Source: Zygnema cylindricum (lineage: Eukaryota; Streptophyta; Zygnematophyceae; Zygnematales; Zygnemataceae). Taken from it: 64,000 nt of DNA. The translations under genes and the position numbers were made by a program. The stretch's first letter is position 1. Every line of letters starts with the position of its first letter. Location of the stretch: positions 186,001 through 250,000 of the forward strand of contig JBBHKE010003457.1 in NCBI GenBank assembly GCA_037447655.1, written 5' to 3'. Of the stretch, positions 11,441 to 22,262 are shown in pieces. Below the pieces are notes generated by a model. The model ran no database searches and was not told the DNA's origin. It was given only the letters and a program-made list of their open reading frames with translations.

Positions 11441-12633
11441 CTTTTGTCTCCGTGGAATGTCAACATGTTTTTCAGTGTTTTTCGGATTAAGAAAAACTCC
11501 TCAAGCTCCTCAAGCTCCTCTTCCTGTTCGGTTTCTTCGTTCTCTTGCTCATCATGAACTTGAGTTAGGAAAGCCTTTTTCTTTCATCCATTTCTTGAGG
11601 TACCTTGCCCATCTTTTAGTGGAAGATCTGCAAGTTTGCCACAATCTACCATATACTGTCCTGGTTTCTTGCAGAAGTGATATAATCCTCCTCGAGAAGT
11701 TCCTCTCCCTTGTCTATCAAATCTGCCACCTCATTGTCCTCTTCCTCCAAAGTTTCGATAAGGATCTTTCTTTCCCTCCTCATCACGCTTCCGCCAATGA
11801 GCTCTTGCAGACAATGCTTGAACACTTCGACTCCCTCTCCTAAGCTCTATGGTGTTTTCTTTCACTAAAATCATTCCCACTGTGTCATCCCAATTCCAAT
11901 CGCTATCTTTTATGTCTTGTTATCGATTAATGATATTCTCATAATCTTGAGGTAGTTTTATCATTAATGTGTTCACTCTTTATCCCTCAGACCATGAGTT
12001 ACCTGCACTCGCTAGCTCTCCAAATAATGCTCGTAAATCATTGCAATAATAATTCATGCTTCCTTCATTATAAGTATAAGCTCTGATCTTGTTTTTTGCC
12101 AACTGTTGCTGCTGCAATGATCCACTCTTATATTTGTTAACTAGTGATATCCAAATCTGAGATGAATATTTGACATGCATAAGGGAAATGGCAATGCCCT
12201 TTGCTACACTTTTAAGAATTAAGAGCTCAGCAACCTTGTCTTTGTAGTTCCACTTTTCATACTTTGATCTTTCGATCTGACCCTTTGTCACCGTTGGTGG
12301 TGGTGCTGGTGCCAGTATCGCCTTCGGCAATGGTATCACTTGAGTTGCAACTCCTCCGATTTCTCCTTCCACGACAATCTCCTCTCCTTCCTGGTCTACA
12401 TCCTCAGTGATGGTGGCAGCTGTTCTACCTACTTTAGAGGCGGAGGTGCCAAAAAAACGCGTTTCTCCAAACCCTGGTGGAGGTGGGCATCGAACTTGTT
12501 CGGACACTATGCCCCATAGGTGTTTCTCAAATCGTTATCCCTCCATGATCATTTCCCAATAAAGAAAGTCTGATCCATCAAATATGGGAACCCTAGAGGG
12601 TGGGCCCATAACTTGGAATTTTGTGGTCTCCAT
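11440..12633 (-). pseudogene. Copia C gag
   Basis: Reading minus, ATGGAGACCACAAAA (12633) lies in the LTR and runs through the primer site as FQVMGPPSRVPIFDG. A TAA follows MEG at about 12535, and the next open part is 12507-11980 with CPPPPGFG. The Lys/Gln-rich segment QQQQLAKNKIRAYTY matches gag of the other copies. The zinc knuckle near 11680 reads YHFCKKPGQYMVDC, with the first Cys and the His lost from the CX2CX4HX4C pattern. Confidence 0.78.
12595..12613 (-). promoter_or_regulatory. Primer-binding site of copia C (half-tRNA-iMet type)
   Basis: Reading minus, the LTR end is followed by AAGTTATGGGCCCACCC. GTTATGGGCCCACC is complementary to the anticodon loop and stem of plant initiator tRNA-Met (GGTGGGCCCATAAC), not to its 3' CCA end. 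Drosophila copia is known to use this half-tRNA primer. The site also encodes QVMGPP of gag. Confidence 0.7.
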
Positions 12634-12972
12634 CGACTTAGAGAATGAGCAGCCTATGTAAGGCCTCTTGGATAATATTTGCCCCTTCTACTTTCCCGCT
12701 GGATAAGCACCGCCCAGGCAAAAAAATATTCTGACCACTCTCACCAATGTGAGGACAAGACTCCCCTAAGTGAAATGCAAAAAGAATCACTCAATTTGCT
12801 CCCCTGAGCAGTAAGTTATGGCTGGTCAAAGATGACCTTTATAGTTACAAGCTCTCTTAGGGACAGGTACCTAAATTTCATTTAGTCCTGGTCTGCCTAC
12901 TTACGACAACCTAGTACTAAACCCTAGTCCAATAGAAACACTATATAGTACAAGAAGATACACTAGGCGATG
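12614..12972 (-). repeat. 5' LTR of copia C, part next to gag
   Basis: Homologous to 7284-7640 of the 3' LTR and cut at 12972 by copia B. CGATG at 12968-12972 is repeated at 19433-19437, a perfect 5-bp target duplication. Confidence 0.87.
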
Positions 12973-13199
12973 TGTCGAAGTTAATGCTCCATTTTAAGTA
13001 TTTTCTAGGTCTAAATAGAAGTATAGAAAGAAGCCGAGGCAATCTACCTTTAACTTCTTTCTCCAACTCTCAAACTTGTCGCAGTCACTGAGAAATTGGA
13101 GAGGGAGCTAGAGCCATGGCTACCTAGGCTATCCAGAGGTTTACGGGGAATATACATTAGTTAGGGGTTTTATTTACAAAAGGTATGTGCCGGCCATAT

Positions 13200-13272
13200 G
13201 ATTTGATCCTGGTACCTGCCGACCGGCAGACAGCTGGTAGCCGGTAGCCTTAGCCATTAAGCCTAGACCTAG
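13200..13272 (-). other. tRNA-like module in LTR of copia B (antisense)
   Basis: On the minus strand it reads AGGCTTAATGGCTAAGGC (A-box/D-arm-like), a GC-rich stem region (CCGGCTACCAGC), then GGTACCAGGATCAAATC (B-box-like). It has the same position and orientation, relative to the element, as the modules in the other LTR families. Confidence 0.5.
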
Positions 13273-13803
13273 TGTTACATACTATATGGTTTGATATTTA
13301 ATTAAACATTTCCACGTAGGATAATTCATTTAACTATAATTTTTTACGGGATACATAGATCCGGTAATATAAAAGTACGGATTACGGTACGGATAAAAAA
13401 TCAATACCGCGAATTAATTTCTTTAGCAAAACGAATACCGCGCATGTATTTATTACGACTACGATTAAATGTGAATTTAATCGGACGGCCAGAATTAGCG
13501 CCGAGATCGTGGAAGAAGATTTCGGCGGTTTGTGGTCATCGCCACGTCGGATGTCACGTGGCGAAATTACATTGGATCGTGGTATCTTTGAAGATTACGG
13601 CACCAAATCCAAATATGACATGTGTCGACATTTAGGCCATGTTGTACAATGTCAATACATAAAGTACACCGGTAGTTGTACTTTTGTGTACGGAAATATG
13701 CTCTGATTGGCCTTGTACATTAGTAGATAGAGTCTGTGAGAGAGATAGGACTTAGAAAAACTAGAAGATAGGACCCTCTCTCCCACAGAGCTTCAGTACA
13801 AAA

Positions 13804-13934
13804 GGTCAATTTTGACCCTCCATAACTTACTGCTCAGGGGAGCAAATTTAGAGATTCTTTTTGCTATCGACCCAGGTGAGTATTATCTTCACACGGGTGA
13901 AGTTGGTCAGATTTTTTGTCTGCCAGGGTGGCAG
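13804..13934 (+). other. Five-hairpin array in 5' LTR of copia B
   Basis: Stem-loops: GGTCA/TGACC (13804-13817), TGCTC/GAGCA (13831-13844), a decayed third (about 13868-13883), CTTCA/TGAAG (13887-13902) and CTGCC/GGCAG (13920-13934). The spacing equals that in the LTRs at 61604-61734 and 56760-56890, with different but still paired stem bases. Confidence 0.7.
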
Positions 13935-14007
13935 TTTTTTTTGCTGAAACACAAAGGGGTTAAGGTTATCCTAGAGGCTTCTTAGAAGCTTTCCACTCTG
14001 AAGACTT

Positions 14008-15026
14008 ATGGAGGTCTCTGAGTTTCAGGTCATGGGCCCATCCTTTAGGGTACCAATCTTTAATGGAACTGGCTTCATGTACTGGGAAAGTATGATGATA
14101 GGAGCTCTATGCGAAAAAAGGTTTTGGGGGATAGTGAGTGGACGATTGGGGCGTCCATCAAGTCTCGGCATTCCTCCAGGGTTTGGAGGAAGCAGATTCA
14201 CCAGGAAAGAGGATCCACCTTCAACGGAGGAAACAAAAGAAGGAGAGGTGGTGGACAAAAGAAAGGAGAAAGAGGCGACCACACTAATAGCAACTGGTTC
14301 AAGATTCATATCACCTATTCCGAGGAACGAGGAGAATGATACTGAAACCTGGGACATCAACAATATGGCGGCAAAGCACTTCATCCTACGCAATCTCACT
14401 CAAGGACTTGCATGTCCTCATTTGCAGGTAAAAAGGGCATCCGATCTTTGGATGGCTCTCATAGAGATGTACCGAAGTGGTACCATTCAGCAACAACAAT
14501 TGGCTGATCAGAAAGTTAAAGAATATGTATACAAAGGGGGGGAAATGTTGGATTTTGCAATGAGCTTGCTACACTGTTGATGGAGCTAGAGAGTGCGGGA
14601 AACGTTTTTAGTGAAAAAGAAAAGGTTAGCTGTTTACTGATGAAGTTACCCGATGAGTTCGAAAACATAGTCAACCGTGTGCAGGACTTGCCGAACTCAA
14701 GGTGGATATGGAACTCAGTGGTAGGGATGATTCTCGTTCGGGAGAATACGATTGAGATCCGAAGGGGAGGAAAGAGTGGCCAAGCCTTGGCAACTCCGAC
14801 CAATTGGAGGAACAAGGATTCCCGGAAACCGGTCAGAAACTATGGGGGGAGGGAGCAGAAATATGAGAGCGACGAGTTCGGACCAAGGGCTCCCAAAGGT
14901 TTATGTCATTTTTGTAAGAAACATGGGCACTATATGGCAGAGTGCACTAAGCTAACCGAGCTTTGGTTAAAGGAGGGGCAGACCGGTGGTACCTCAAGAG
15001 GAAAGAAAAAGGCCTTTCTGACATAG
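14008..15026 (+). pseudogene. Copia B gag (one frameshift)
   Basis: The start codon at 14008 lies inside the 5' LTR. The frame runs MEVSEFQVMGPSFRVPIF, then the hydrophilic middle, QQQQLADQKVKEY, and a slip near 14565 before LMELESAG. It continues to an intact CX2CX4HX4C zinc knuckle, CHFCKKHGHYMAEC (14904-14945), and a basic tail. Gag forms the particle and binds genomic RNA. One base restored near 14565 would reopen the frame, so this gag decayed recently. An alternative start is the ATG in the primer-binding site (14031), in the same frame. Confidence 0.85.
14028..14043 (+). promoter_or_regulatory. Primer-binding site of copia B
   Basis: GGTCATGGGCCCATCC directly follows the LTR end. It differs by two bases from the family consensus GGTTATGGGCCCACCC, which is complementary to the anticodon arm of plant initiator tRNA-Met. 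It is inside gag (QVMGP). Confidence 0.7.
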
Positions 15027-15039
15027 GTACATGAGGCGG

Positions 15040-18000
15040 AATCCGAGGACGAGGACGATGAGCTCCTTTTAGATGAGGAGTTGGAGGCCTAAAACGAGGT
15101 CGAAATTCCACGAAGGCAGAAATGTGCTTACGTTGGATTGAAAGGTGAAGCAGGCTAGATTGTAAATTCAGGTGCCTCGATGCACATGTGTAAGGATAGG
15201 CACCTATTCACCAAGATAAGAAATATTCCCATTGTAGAGATAAAGTATGGGGATGGGAGGATAGACACCTCTACTCTTGTAGGATCGGGAGATTTGAAAG
15301 TGTTAGTAGAAAGAAATACATCCATAGTAACATTCTTTGCTGTATTGTTTATTCCAGAGCTGAACAAAAACCTCATCTCTACATCCGTATTAGATGATAA
15401 GGGTTTTTTTACTAGCACTAGGGAAGGAGTCTTTACTGCTAGTTTTGAGGAGGATGTCTATTTCATTGCTGAGAAAGGTAGCCAAGGGATGTTTAGGCTG
15501 GTTTTAAGTAATGAAAAGAAGAAACTTTATTATGCTGGTGTTCATGATATTATGATGTGGCATAAGAGGCTTGGGCATGTGAATCTAGACAAGTTAAGAG
15601 AGATGAAAAAGATGGGAGTGGTGGAAGGGATTAAGTTTAGTGAGAAGGATAATATAAGTGATTGTAGTGGATGTGCTCAAGGTAAAACACACAGATTACC
15701 CTTTCCTAAAAGAGCCACCTATAAGGGAGAAAAAAATTTAGATATAGTACACACAGATATTTGGGGAGCGGCTAAAGTGCCCTCACCGGGGGGGTAAGAG
15801 ATTTATGATAAATATCACTGATGATTGGTCTCGGTATTCCCGAGTGTATTTTTTGAAAAACAAGTCCGAAGCTCAGGATTGTTATAGACAATATAAAGCA
15901 TGGAGCGAAAAACTCCATGAAACTCCAATCAAGAGAGTAAGAGTGACAATGGTGGAGATTATACTTCTAACCAGTTTGAGATTTTCTGAGGGAAGATGGG
16001 GTCCAACACCAAAAGATAGTTCCAGAAAACCCGGAACAAAATGGGGTAGCTGAAAAGTTAAATAGAACACTAAGTGATAGTGCTAGAAGTATGTTGTCAG
16101 ATAAGAAGATAGGTAAAAGGTTTTGGGCAGAAGCAATGAACTGTGCTAATTACCTCAAAAATAGAGTTCTTACTTCAGCTATTAAAGATCAAACACCTTA
16201 TGAGAGATGGACAGGCCGGAAACCAGACATATCTCACTTAAAGGATTTCGGCAGTCAAGTATTCAGTCTAGATACAGATCGGTCTAATAAGAAGCTAGAT
16301 CCTAAAGGAAAACCGGGATACTTATTAGGAATATGATGAGGATGTTAAAGGATATAAATTTTATAATCTAAAAAAGGAAGATATAATCTTAGTAAAGCAT
16401 CTAGTAGTAATGGATGAAGGAAAGTCTGTGGATCCCTTCAAATATACAAAGTCAGTAAAAATCAGATTTGTGTCAGAAAATTTTGATGACTTTGAGCTTC
16501 CTAACTATCCAGGTTTTATAGAAGATGACATTCTTGCAGGTACAAATCAGACCGAAAAGGACTCGGCTGTGGAAACTCCAATGACAACTCTAATGGAAGT
16601 GGAAGACGTAGTGGAAATTGATTCGGAATCAAGGGATAGGGGAGAAGCCGAGTTTGTTCGAAAGAATCCACGAGAACCATCTATTCCGGCCTTAGATTTT
16701 GAGGGGGGAAGGAGAAGTAGCAAAAGACTGCAAGAAAAAAAGTTAATAACAAGGTAACTAAACTTTCTCATCAAGATGAACCTCAAACTTATGGAGAGGT
16801 GATGACTTGTCCAGAAAAAAATTGGTGGAAGACAGCCATCAATGAGGAGATGGCCTCAATTATGGCAGGCGATACTTGGGAGCTGGTGGATTGTCCACCT
16901 AACCGAAAACCAATCGGTTGTAAGTGGGTTTTAAAATTAAAACTGAACCCAGATAACACAATCGAGCGCTACAAGGCCCGACTAGTGGCAAAGGGATTTA
17001 CACAAAAGGAGGGAATTGACTACGAGGAAACCTTTTCCCCAGTGGTCAGATTTCCCTCCGTCCGCATACTTCTCACCCTGGCAGCTGCGGAAGACATGGA
17101 AGTGCACCAGATTGACATCAAGACAATCTTTTTTGCATGGAGAATGGGAAGAGGAGATCTTCATGTAACAACCCGAAGGGTTTGTGGAGGAAGGAGAGGA
17201 GAGTAAGGTATGCTGGCTGATTAAATCTCTTTATGGTTTGAAACATGCGCATCGACAATGGAATAAGAAGTTTGATGATTTTCTTACTGGTCTGGAATAT
17301 ATCCGGATCAGCTCAGGTCACTGAATCTATGTTTTCGAAGATGAGGAAGGTTTTATATTTATTGCAATTTATGTTGATGATTTGCTTGTTTTAAGTAAAT
17401 CAATGGAAAAAATTAATAAACTGAAAACCGATCTTAAGGGGAGATTTGAAATGAAGGATATGGGGGAAGCAAAATATATTTTGGGAATTCAAGTAGAGAG
17501 AGACCGAAAAATAAAAAATATATGATTGACTCAAAAGGAAGCAATAGGGAACATGCTTGAAAAATTTCAAATGGATAAAGCTAATAGTTGTACAACTCCA
17601 ATGGAGTTGAAGAAGGGAAGTGAGGGGAGTGAGGAAGAAGGAGTCATAGTCTTAGACGAGGAATTATCTCCTGATGAACAGAAGTTCATGCAGACTATTC
17701 CTTACAGGCAAGTAGTGGGAAGTCTAATCTATTTTATGAATTTTACCTTGCCGGATTTAGCTGAAGCTGTAGGAGTGCTGAGTAGAAGTCTAAATGCTCC
17801 CACTAAGAGGGATTAGGAGGCAGCTAAGAGAGTCCTTAGATATTTGATAGGAACTAGGGATCTATGGTTGCATTTGGGTGGGGAGAATATTGACATCACT
17901 ACTTGGAGTGATGCCATTTATGGTGATGCTCCCATGAGGAGATGTACTTCTGGATATGTATTATATGTGGGTGATGGGGCTTGCTGTTGGAGTAGCAAAC

Positions 18001-18368
18001 AACAAAAAGTTATTGCTCAGTCCACCATGGAGGCTGAGTATATGGCCTCTTGCTCTGCTGTAAAAGAATTGATGTGGGTCAAGTCTTTGCTTGGTGAGCT
18101 TGGTCACCTTAAAAGTGGTGTGCAGAATTTGTTATGTGATAATCAGGCAGCAATCGCTATTTCTGCCAATCCTAAACATCATTTTAAAGCCAGACACATG
18201 GACACCAGACTCAGCTTTGTTAGAGAGAAAGTAGAAAACAAAATAATCAGTTTAGAGTACTAACCAGATAGTGAGATAGTAGTAGATATGATGACCAAAC
18301 GTGTGCCTTCCCCTAAGCTAATTTTCTGCAAGGAGAAGTGTGGTCTGAAATTAAAGATTAACTACAAA
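15040..18368 (+). pseudogene. Copia B pol (PR-INT-RT-RNase H)
   Basis: Protease reads IVNSGASMHMC (15161-15193), with Asn for the catalytic Asp. Integrase has WHKRLGHVNLDKL (15559), CSGCAQGKTHRLPF (15664) and HTDIWG (15751). Frameshifts fall at 15790 (a run of seven G), about 15950 and about 15980. The RT segment [18 protein letters not shown] (16980) is followed by intact YVDDLLVLSKS (17370). RNase H has TTWSDA (17899), MEAEYMASCSA (18029) and DNQAAIAISANPKHH (18138). Stops at 17525, 17814 and 18261 replace Arg, Trp and Arg codons. Confidence 0.9.
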
Positions 18369-18378
18369 ATAAGGGGAG

Positions 18379-19432
18379 TGTAGAAATTAATGCTCCATTT
18401 TAAGTATTTTCTAGGTCTTAATAGAAGTATAGAAAGAAGCCGAGGCAGTCTACCTCTAACTTCTTTTTCCAACTTTGAAACTTGTCGCAGTCACTGAGAA
18501 ATTGGAGAGGGAGCTAGAGCCATGGCTACCTAGGCTATCTAGAGGTTTATGGGAAATATACATTAGTTAGGGGTTTTATTTACAAAAAGGTATATGCTGG
18601 CCATAGGATTTGATCCTGGTACCTGCCGGTCGGCAGACAACTGGTAGCTGGTAGCCTTAGCCATTAAGCCTAGACCTAGTGTTACGTACTATATGGTTTG
18701 ATATTTAATTAAACATTTCCACATAGGATAATTCATTTAACTGTAAATGTTTACGCGATACATAGATCCGGTAATGTAAAAGTATGGATTACGGGATGAA
18801 TAAGAAATCAATACCGCGAATTTATTCTTTAGGGAAACGTATACCGCGCATGTATTGATTACGGCTACGATTAAATGTGAATTTAATCGGACGGCCGGAA
18901 TTAGCGCCGAGATCGCGGAAGAAGATTTCAGCGGTTTGTGGTCATTGCCACGTCGGATGTCACGTGGCGAAATTACATTCGATCGTGGTATCTCTGGAGA
19001 TTACGACACCGAATCCGGATATGACATGTGTCGACAGTTAGGCCATGTCGTACAATGTCCGTACATAAAGTACACCGGCAGCTGTACTTTTGTGTACGGA
19101 ACTATAATCTGATGGCTCTGTACATCAGTAGATAGAGTATGTGAGAGAGATAGGACTTAGAAAAATTAGAAGATAGGACCCTCTCTCTCACAGAGCTTCT
19201 GTACAAAAGGTCAACTTTGACCCTCCATAACTTACTGGTCAAGGGAGCAAATTCAAAGATTCTTTTTCCTATCGACTCAGGGGAGTCTTACCTTCCCAGG
19301 GTTAAAGTTTGTAAGAGTTATTTTCTGCTAGGGTGGCAGTTATTTTTGCTGAAACACAAAGGGGTCACGGTTATCCTAGAGGCTTCTAGGAATCTGTCCA
19401 CTCTGAGGACTTATGGAGGTCTCAGAGTTTCA
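18379..19432 (+). repeat. 3' LTR of copia B
   Basis: Follows the polypurine tract AAAATAAGGGGAG and starts TGTAGAAATTAATG. It is near-identical in order and length to the 5' LTR and includes the ATGGAGGTCTCAGAG tail at 19412. Visible differences from the 5' copy date the insertion if counted by alignment. Confidence 0.92.
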
Positions 19433-19437
19433 CGATG

Positions 19438-19980
19438 TTCTTATTGTACAGCCATTGTACGACATGGCTTTCAACGTGACGCCTGTCAAAACGGGAGCCA
19501 TGGTTCCTCCTCCCATCTTCTCCGGTATCCAATATTAGAGTGCCACGTGGCATCGCGTAACCCTACCCCCAAAGGCCGCCGAAAGTTATTTTGCGGATGG
19601 CGTCTGCAATTGTGGCCATCTGATCATTTGTATTTATGCGGCTTCGATTCGCTTCCATGGATGAATTGATTAATGCGTGTTTTCGTTAGTCTACTGCAAA
19701 TTAGTTTGTTTAATAAATAGATCAATATGCGTGAAACGTAATACATATATCGTTTCGCTAGTGCCTTAATGGATAAGGCCTAGGTCTAGATAGTAGTCTG
19801 TAGACCGCAATTCAAAATCCAGCCAGAGGCAGTTTTTTGCTACAAATAGTAAAATACCTTTTTTTTCAATCTGCCTCCTTCTAAATGATGCGGCAGCCAT
19901 GGCGTGCCTTTGGTTCTCTCTTTCTCTCTCTTTACATTCTAACTAGAATTTAGAAGTGAACTATTTAATACATCTTTGAC
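19438..19980 (-). repeat. 5' LTR of copia C, distal part
   Basis: Resumes after copia B with TTCTTATTGTACAGCCATTG, matching 7640 onward of the 3' LTR, including a second copy of the tRNA-like module (about 19760-19840). Its terminal CA is missing; the junction with copia A's LTR (ACTGGATGACGG at 19981) suggests a short deletion. Confidence 0.83.
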
Positions 19981-20438
19981 ACTGGATGACGGCATCTCCG
20001 GGACCTACTATGGCGAACCTGGATATGGCAGGCGTCGTCTTTCTGGCCATGTCGTACAATGGCCGAACAGAAAGTACTCCGGGCCAAGTACCTTTCTGTA
20101 TTGTACACTCAATTGATTGGCTCTGTACATGAGTAGTAGACGGTTTAGAGAGGGGTTTTTGAATTAGAAAATTAGAGGTAACCGCCTCTCTCCCAAAGAG
20201 CTTTTATTTAAAAAGGTCATCTTTGACCATTGATAATTTACTGCTCAGGGGAGGAAATTCAAGGATTTTTTTTGTAGTAGACTCAAGGGAGTCTACCCTT
20301 CTAAGAGGTGCAGTTTGGTCAGTCTGTATTCTGTCACGGTGTCAGCAATACTCAACCAAATACCTCTTAATTGAGGCTATCCTAGAGGCTTCTAGTAAGC
20401 TACATACTCTGAGTACCAAGAGAGGTCTCAGAGTTGCA
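19981..20438 (+). repeat. 3' LTR of copia A, distal part
   Basis: Continues A's LTR with GGATGACGGCATC, GTAC-rich U3, a TATTTAAAAAGG TATA-like box and hairpins, ending GGTCTCAGAGTTGCA at 20438. Confidence 0.86.
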
Positions 20439-20850
20439 CCATCCTATAAGATGCTAGAGAAGAAACGAAATGAATGGAGATGACTTATTTCCCACATGGG
20501 AGACCGAGGATGGTGCCGAATATTTTTGTACATTATTTACAACAGCGACAGTACTTTATATGTTTATTATTTAGTGTATGATGTTTTGATTGGTCTAGAG
20601 GAGTTATGAGTAAGCTCTTTAGACTTAAACGATTTTTTGAAAGCCCTCTCTCCCACCGGCCACATGTATGAATATGTTGTCTTTGAACAACCACAACTTA
20701 ATGCTTAGATGAGCAAATTTAGTGATTCTTTTTGTTGCAGTCCAAAGGAGTACAAGCTACACATGGTTGTAGTTGGTTAAAGTTTTTTCATGCCACGGTG
20801 GCATTATTCATTTCCAAAGTCAAAAGTGAAAATATTTTCCTAGAGGCTTT
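20439..20850 (+). repeat. LTR E, second segment
   Basis: Right flank of copia A. It includes hairpin 4 (CTACA/TGTAG, 20757-20772) and hairpin 5 (ATGCC/GGCAT, 20790-20804) and ends CCTAGAGGCTTT, where copia F is inserted. The continuation CTTCATATATGC is at 33299. Confidence 0.72.
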
Positions 20851-21637
20851 TGCATTCCTTTGTCCTCCATTGGACTTCTACCACATTTTTCTAAGTCCTA
20901 GCTCCTTCTCACAACCTCTATCTACTACTTATATGAACAAAGCAGAACACTGTACAGTATAAGAAATTACTCCGGACGATGTGCTTTTTGTACTGCCTTT
21001 GTACGACAAGGCCATCAAGCAAATGCGTGTCCACTTTTCACTCGTCCGTTGGTTCCTTGGAATTCCCGCGACTGAATGTTATCTCTCCACGTGGCGCCAA
21101 GTCATGCCACGTCACAATATGCCAAAGTGACCATTTTGGGATCTCGGCGATGATGTGCGCCGTTGGATAGAATTAAGTAATTGATCTCAACCGTCAAAAC
21201 AAATGTTTGATTCATTTGTTTTGTGCAGAATCATATCTGTTCTGTAATTAACTTGTTCTATGTATCTATGTTTGTATTTCCGTTAATCGGAAGAGCTACC
21301 CTATCACTGTTTAAATATTTATCAAACCCTATATACTCTAGCGAACTTCTACGACAGACTGTTTAGAGCAAACAGCTACGCCATGCTTTACCAGTCGGAG
21401 GTTCGAGTCCTGCCAGACTTAACCTTTTGGTGAGAGTGACTTAGGTCACTCTTCTACTGCACACGTGGAGCTGAGGCAGCCATGGCTCCACTACTCTCTC
21501 TCTCTACTTCACTGAGTGCAACAAGTATTGGGGATGGAGAGAGAGAGGTTGAGGTTGACTACTTTCGCTCTCTTTTCTATTCATCTATTTAGACCTAGAA
21601 AATTCTTATATTGAATCATTTTTAGTTATTTTCAACA
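20851..21637 (-). repeat. 3' LTR of copia F (internally deleted)
   Basis: TGTTGAAAATAACTA (minus) starts at 21637. It lacks most of the leader-hairpin part compared with the 5' LTR. It carries a tRNA-like module at 21355-21420 with a consensus B box GGTTCGAGTCC (21400-21410). Confidence 0.83.
21355..21420 (+). other. tRNA-like module in LTR of copia F (antisense)
   Basis: The A-box-like GACTGTTTAGAGCA and a B box matching the Pol III consensus exactly (GGTTCGAGTCC) are about 30 bases apart. The 5' LTR copy (33010-33082) has TTGGTTAGAGCA and GGTTCGAGTCTTG, closer to tRNA at the D arm. No closed acceptor stem is visible. Confidence 0.55.
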
Positions 21638-21682
21638 CTCCCGTTATTTTCTAGTCTAGTTTTAATTTTTCTTTCAACCCGC

Positions 21683-22262
21683 ATTATTCTCCACAATATT
21701 TTAATTTGGGAGAGGGCACATGTTTAATCATCATGTCAGCCACTGTTTCTTCATCAGGTCTATCCAGAAGATTCAAAATTTGATTTTCAACTTTTTCTCT
21801 TACAAAGCTCAATCTTATGTCCATAAATTTAGCTTTGAAATGATGTTTTAGATTGGTTGCAATTGTAATTGGAGCTTGATTATCACAAAAGACTTCATGC
21901 ACTCCCTCCTGTATATAGCCTAGTTTTTCGATCAATGACTTGACCCACATGAATTCTTTCACAATAGAACAAGATGACATATACTAAGCCTCCATAGTAG
22001 ACTAAGCAACCACCTTTTGTTGCTTCCTGCTCCAACAACAAACACCTCCCCCCACATAAAACACATACCCAAAAATGCATCTTCTCATAGGTACATCGTG
22101 ATAACTGGCATCACTCCAAGTAGTGATATCAGTGTGCTCCCCTCCCAAATGCAACCATAACTCTCTAGTTCCGACCAGATATCTCATGACTCTCTTGGCT
22201 GCATCCCAATCTCTCTTCCTACGATCGTTAAGAATCTTATTAAGGACTCCTACTGTTGCCGG
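21683..22262 (-). pseudogene. Copia F RNase H, distal part
   Basis: Reading minus: TTWSDASYHDVPMRR, then MSSCSIVKEFMWVKSL, FCDNQAPITIATNLKHH and MDIRLSFVREKVE, ending MMIKHVPSPK. There is a TAG between. It is interrupted at 22262 by copia G and continues at 28569. Confidence 0.83.

Larger units (their letters stand above)
12973..14027 (+). repeat. 5' LTR of copia B
   Basis: Starts TGTCGAAGTTAATG and ends GAGTTTCA. It contains CTTGTCGCAGTCACTGA (13076-13092), the AGCCATGGCT palindrome (13111), the antisense tRNA-like module (13200-13272), a CACGTGGC box (13555), GTAC motifs (13630-13720) and the five-hairpin array (13804-13934). Its last 20 bases include ATGGAGGTCTCTGAG, the apparent gag start. 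Confidence 0.92.
12973..19432 (+). mobile_element. Copia B: complete-length Ty1/copia element (6460 bp)
   Basis: Both LTRs (12973-14027, 1055 bp; 18379-19432, 1054 bp) and all coding domains are present, flanked by a perfect 5-bp target duplication CGATG. It sits in the 5' LTR of copia C and, with B removed, C's LTR reads through. It is the innermost of the E, A, C, B series and therefore the youngest of it. Frameshifts and stops in gag, INT and RT make it non-autonomous. Confidence 0.93.
7284..19980 (-). mobile_element. Copia C: Ty1/copia element containing nested copia B
   Basis: Minus-strand element inserted in A's 3' LTR. Its LTRs are 7284-8181 and 12614-12972 joined to 19438-19980 (about 900 bp each, the second split by copia B). 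The coding order on the minus strand is gag (12.5-11.6 kb), protease, integrase, RT, RNase H (8.2 kb). The left edge is sharp (TGCAATTCTG). At the right edge the terminal CA and most of the target duplication look deleted. It has the longest open frames of the older copies. Confidence 0.87.
315..20438 (+). mobile_element. Copia A: Ty1/copia element, containing nested D, C and B
   Basis: The outer boundary starts TGTTGAAATTG at 315 and ends GAGTTGCA at 20438. The flanks are gcatc (310-314) and ccatc (20439-20443), a 5-bp target duplication with one change. The LTRs are 315-1305 and 6754-7283 joined to 19981-20438, about 990 bp each. The internal region reads gag, protease, integrase, reverse transcriptase, RNase H, the copia order. 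Solo LTR D interrupts RNase H and copia C interrupts the 3' LTR. Many stops and frameshifts make it non-autonomous now. Confidence 0.88.

Noticed and set aside
9582-11843. Plus-strand open frames over copia C
   Set aside because: Antisense shadows of the gag-pol frames, rich in Phe/Ser/Leu.
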